Assembly: GCA_014729935.1 (NCBI GenBank)
Contig: WJJB01000326.1
Location: 1 to 7,409 of the forward strand
Source: Candidatus Bathyarchaeota archaeon
GTDB taxonomy: Archaea > Asgardarchaeota > Lokiarchaeia > Sigyniarchaeales > Sigyniarchaeaceae
Length of the DNA stretch: 7,409 nt
Reading direction: 5' to 3'
Shown here piece after piece: positions 6,714-7,409 of the stretch. Positions within the stretch are counted from its first letter, which is position 1. Each line of letters starts with the position of its first letter. The position numbers and the translations under genes were made by a program. The notes under the pieces are model-generated. The model had not been told where the DNA came from. It saw only the letters and a list, made by a program, of their open reading frames with translations, and did no database searches.

Positions 6714-7409
6714 ATGAAGCTGGATCTCAAGTGCTTGCCGTGCTTCCTCACCCAAGCCTTGAAAACCATGAACGTTGCAAGTGAAACCATGACCCGGGTG
6801 GAAAAGAAGAACGTGCTTAATGCCGTCATGGACATATTGAAGGAAAAATCCACCTTAGGGGACCTCCCCGCGATAACAGGTCGTAAGGTGTACATGCTCC
6901 TTGGCAAGATGCTAAACGATGATGATGTATACGCGGATATCAAGAGAGAATCTAACGAGAGTGCGAAACTACTCCTTCCACGGCTACGGAAATTAACCAA
7001 GGAGAGCGATAAACCCTTGAAAACCGCCGCTTCAATTGCAATCTTGGGGAACTTGATTGACTTGGGAGCCCACTTGGAATATGACCTCGAGGAGGAGTTG
7101 GATAACTTGCGCTTGGCGATTGATCACTTCCCGTGGCTCATCGAAGAATTAGATCACACTGATCAGCTGCTCTATCTAGGCGATAATGCAGGAGAGATCT
7201 TCTTCGACAGGATATTCATCGAAGCGCTTCAAGATGCCTATGACTTCACCATCACCTTCGCGGTCCGTGGAGGCCCCATCATTAATGATGCCACCATGGA
7301 AGATGCCCGCGAGGCTGGATTAAGCAATTTATGCAGAGTCATCGAGAGCACCAGGTCCCCTGGCGTGATATTATCCGAAGCCAATGATGAATTCCTCGAA
7401 GCCTACCAG
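6714..7409 (+). CDS. DUF89/ARMT1-like metal-dependent phosphatase, 3' end cut off
   Basis: The first 232 codons of a DUF89 (ARMT1-like) protein are present and the frame is still open at the right edge. Characterised members are metal-dependent phosphatases thought to remove damaged or excess phosphorylated metabolites. The N-terminus KCLPC (C7, C10) is the CxxC seen in prokaryotic stand-alone members, followed by a helical domain and GNLID at 112-116. The active-site region is present: GDNAGE at 156-161 and RGGPIINDAT at 185-194. By comparison with the family, D157, N158 and D192 should bind the metal. The remaining C-terminal substrate-binding part lies beyond the window. The ATG at 6714 is chosen because it puts the CxxC motif at its usual place close to the N-terminus and because a TATA-like box sits about 27 nt upstream. 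An ATG at 6698 is out of frame. The protein should be cytoplasmic; its substrate is unknown. Confidence 0.92.
   Translation, partial: MKLDLKCLPCFLTQALKTMNVASETMTRVEKKNVLNAVMDILKEKSTLGDLPAITGRKVYMLLGKMLNDDDVYADIKRESNESAKLLLPRLRKLTKESDKPLKTAASIAILGNLIDLGAHLEYDLEEELDNLRLAIDHFPWLIEELDHTDQLLYLGDNAGEIFFDRIFIEALQDAYDFTITFAVRGGPIINDATMEDAREAGLSNLCRVIESTRSPGVILSEANDEFLEAYQ

Noticed and set aside
6680..7000. 106-codon minus-strand frame
   Set aside because: It overlaps the start of the DUF89 gene, which has clear family motifs (CLPC, GDNAGE, RGGPIINDAT). The minus frame is its shadow.
1..7409. Search for CRISPR, tRNA, rRNA, insertion sequences and defence genes
   Set aside because: By eye there are no regularly spaced repeats, no tRNA-like cloverleaf with conserved loops, no transposase or recombinase motifs and no terminal repeats. 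The coding content is housekeeping and transport.

Overview
This 7.4 kb window looks archaeal. No gene has a strong Shine-Dalgarno sequence. AT-rich TATA-like boxes sit at the right distance upstream of the starts, and T-tracts follow gene ends. The proteins also fit: a DUF89/ARMT1-like phosphatase of the archaeal stand-alone type, an HdrD-like iron-sulfur protein with two CCG domains, and a long ABC-2 type permease. G+C content is moderate. I cannot place the lineage from sequence alone; an uncultured archaeon such as an Asgard or a TACK-type relative is possible, but that is a guess.

Layout. Four genes lie on the minus strand and one on the plus strand. Reading the minus strand 5' to 3': a P2-type cation-pumping ATPase (6599 to 3804), a 114-bp structured spacer, an HdrD/GlpC-like Fe-S protein (3689 to 2520), a 65-bp spacer with a T-rich tract, an ABC transporter ATPase (2454 to 1624), and its permease (1621 leftwards past the window edge, 540 codons seen). 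The ATPase and permease genes are 2 bp apart and surely form one export unit. The other minus-strand genes could be co-transcribed, but the spacers carry terminator-like and promoter-like sequence, so separate units are equally likely. The DUF89 phosphatase gene starts at 6714 on the plus strand and runs off the right edge. It is divergent from the P-type ATPase across a 114-bp intergenic region that holds two TATA-like boxes and two dyad sequences.

Function. Three of the five products concern membranes: an ion pump and a two-component ABC exporter. The Fe-S protein is probably a cytoplasmic or membrane-associated electron-transfer subunit whose partner is not in the window. The DUF89 protein is probably a metal-dependent phosphatase of metabolite damage control. 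I see no shared pathway, and no sign of a defence system, mobile element, CRISPR array, rRNA or tRNA. Coding density is high and there is no non-coding stretch above 120 bp. The most interesting points are the folded spacer at 3696-3796, the divergent control region at 6600-6713, the ion-site signature of the pump, and the Fe-S protein with its unusual first cluster motif. None of these is clear evidence of a new system.
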